NCBI GenBank assembly: GCA_964487155.1
Contig: CAZAQB010000071.1
Coordinates: forward strand, 1 to 16,404
DNA: 16,404 nt
Source of the DNA: CAZAQB01 sp964487155
GTDB lineage: Bacteria > Pseudomonadota > Gammaproteobacteria > Nitrococcales > Nitrococcaceae
Direction: 5' to 3'
The notes beneath the pieces are model-generated. The model saw nothing but the letters and a program-made list of their open reading frames with translations, had not been told where the DNA came from and searched no databases. The position numbers and the translations under genes were made by a program. Below are positions 15,149 through 16,404 of this stretch, in pieces; position 1 is the stretch's first letter, and every line of letters starts with the position of its first letter.

Positions 15149-16404
15149 ATGGACCAGACAACAACGCCCAACCGGCAGGATCTCCACGAGGTGCGGGTCA
15201 TCGAACACCTGCGCATTCCCATGCCCGACGGCGTGCATCTCGCCGCCCGGGTGTGGCTGCCGGTGGACGCCGAGTCCGAGCCGGTGCCCGCGATTCTCGA
15301 GTACATCCCCTACCGCAAGCGGGACTTCACCCGCAGCCGGGACGCCACCATGCACCCCTACTTCGCCGCCCGGGGCTACGCTGGCGTGCGGGTCGACCTG
15401 CGCGGCAGCGGCGACTCCGAGGGGGTGCTCACCGACGAGTACCTGCCCCAGGAGCTGGAGGACGGCGTGGCGGTGATCCGCTGGCTCGCCGAGCAGCCCT
15501 GGTGCAACGGCCGTGTGGGCATGATCGGCATCTCCTGGGGCGGCTTCAACGGCCTGCAGATCGCCGCCCTGCAGCCCGAGCCCCTGCAGGCGGTGGTCAG
15601 TGTCTGCTCCACGGATGATCGCTACGCCGACGACGTCCACTACATGGGCGGCTGCCTGCTGGGCGACAACCTCTCCTGGGCGTCGGTGATGTTCGCCTAC
15701 AACTCGCTGCCGCCGGATCCGGAGCTGGTGGGGGAGCGCTGGCGGGATCTCTGGTTCCAGCGCCTGGAGGGCAGCGGCCTGTGGCTCGAGACCTGGCTGC
15801 GCCACCCGCACCGTGACGCCTACTGGCGCCACGGCTCCATCTGCGAGGACTTCAGCGCCGTGCGCTGCCCGGTGATGGCGGTCAGCGGCTGGGCCGACGG
15901 CTACACCAACGCCGTGTTCCGGCTGCTGGAGAACCTCCCCGGGCCCCGCCAGGGCCTGGTGGGGCCCTGGAGCCACAAGTACCCCCACCTGGGCGAGCCC
16001 GGCCCGGCCATCGGTTTCCTGCAGCATACGGTGCGCTGGTGGGACCGCTGGCTGAAAAACCAGCACAACGGTATCGACCGGGAGCCCATGCTGCAGGCCT
16101 GGCTGCAGGAGAGCGCCCCGCCCTACACCCGCTATCGCCACCGGCCCGGGCGGTGGGTGGCCGAGGACCGCTGGCCGTCGCCCTCGGTGCGCTCCTGCGC
16201 CTGGCGGCTGGCCGCCGACCAGGCCCTGTGGCGGGAGCCCGCCGAGCCGCCGGCGGGCGAACTGCACGTCCAGTCTCCGCTGAGTGTCGGCCTGTTCGCC
16301 GGCAAGTGGTGTTCGTATGCCGCCACCCCGGATCTGCCCCACGATCAGCGGGAGGAGGACGGCGGCGCCCTGGTGTTCGAGACCGAGCCCCTTGAGCAGC
16401 CCAT
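15149..16404 (+). CDS. CocE/NonD family (peptidase S15-type) serine hydrolase, 3' end outside window
   Basis: The frame is open from the ATG at 15149 to the right edge (418 complete codons), so the C-terminus is missing. The alpha/beta-hydrolase domain opens with the family's substrate-binding region LRIPMPDGVHLAARVWLP, followed by YIPYRKRD and YAGVRVDLRGSGDSEG. The nucleophile elbow is GMIGISWGGFNG with Ser129. The likely acid is Asp250 (SGWADGYTN) and the base His276 (GPWSHKYPH). A C-terminal jelly-roll domain, usual in CocE, cocaine esterase-like and X-Pro dipeptidyl-peptidase proteins, seems to begin in the last 100 residues seen. There is no signal peptide. Substrate could be an ester, amide or peptide. 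Its ATG is only 4 bp after the ATP-grasp stop, and no good Shine-Dalgarno is visible, so coupling is likely. Confidence 0.9.
   Translation, partial: MDQTTTPNRQDLHEVRVIEHLRIPMPDGVHLAARVWLPVDAESEPVPAILEYIPYRKRDFTRSRDATMHPYFAARGYAGVRVDLRGSGDSEGVLTDEYLPQELEDGVAVIRWLAEQPWCNGRVGMIGISWGGFNGLQIAALQPEPLQAVVSVCSTDDRYADDVHYMGGCLLGDNLSWASVMFAYNSLPPDPELVGERWRDLWFQRLEGSGLWLETWLRHPHRDAYWRHGSICEDFSAVRCPVMAVSGWADGYTNAVFRLLENLPGPRQGLVGPWSHKYPHLGEPGPAIGFLQHTVRWWDRWLKNQHNGIDREPMLQAWLQESAPPYTRYRHRPGRWVAEDRWPSPSVRSCAWRLAADQALWREPAEPPAGELHVQSPLSVGLFAGKWCSYAATPDLPHDQREEDGGALVFETEPLEQP

Noticed and set aside
15107..16342. 411-codon minus-strand frame opposite the CocE/NonD gene
   Set aside because: It is an antisense shadow. 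The plus strand carries the conserved GISWGG elbow and other hydrolase motifs over the same span.

Overview
The window is very GC-rich, densely coded and gammaproteobacterial in style. The proteins carry many acidic stretches, and a trxA-rho pair lies next to a full type II secretion (T2SS) operon. This points to a gammaproteobacterium, perhaps a halophilic or haloalkaliphilic Ectothiorhodospiraceae-like lineage; that placement is inference from composition and gene style, not a phylogeny.

Layout. Positions 1-350 hold no convincing gene. They contain an imperfect hairpin at the left edge (4-63) and a compact, AT-richer 170-bp segment bounded by near-perfect inverted repeats (114-283) that looks like a MITE or insertion-sequence relic. 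I see nothing else there, including no obvious intrinsic terminator for rho. On the minus strand follow rho (351-1607) and, upstream of it, trxA (1814-2140). They are separated by a 206-bp leader rich in hairpins, an arrangement like that of enterobacterial trxA-rho, where Rho controls its own synthesis.

Divergently, on the plus strand, is a complete gspC-D-E-F-G-H-I-J-K-L-M-N operon (about 2412-13709) with mostly overlapping or tightly spaced genes. GspD is the outer-membrane secretin. GspC links it to the inner-membrane platform GspF/L/M. GspE is the cytoplasmic ATPase. GspG is the major pseudopilin, GspH/I/J/K are minor pseudopilins, and GspN is an accessory protein. The prepilin peptidase (GspO/PilD), needed to mature the five pseudopilins, is not in the window. 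Within the operon, the gspE-gspF junction carries a 12-codon mini-ORF and the gspK-gspL junction carries a nested hairpin.

After a 127-bp gap containing a perfect 13-bp inverted repeat comes a second, probably separate unit. It has an uncharacterised 435-residue ATP-grasp protein (13837-15144) and, 4 bp downstream, a CocE/NonD (peptidase S15-type) serine hydrolase that runs off the right edge. Neither has an export signal, so they are probably a cytoplasmic ligase/hydrolase pair rather than T2SS cargo. This pair, of unknown substrate, is the least explained part of the window; the T2SS and rho/trxA regions are otherwise conventional.
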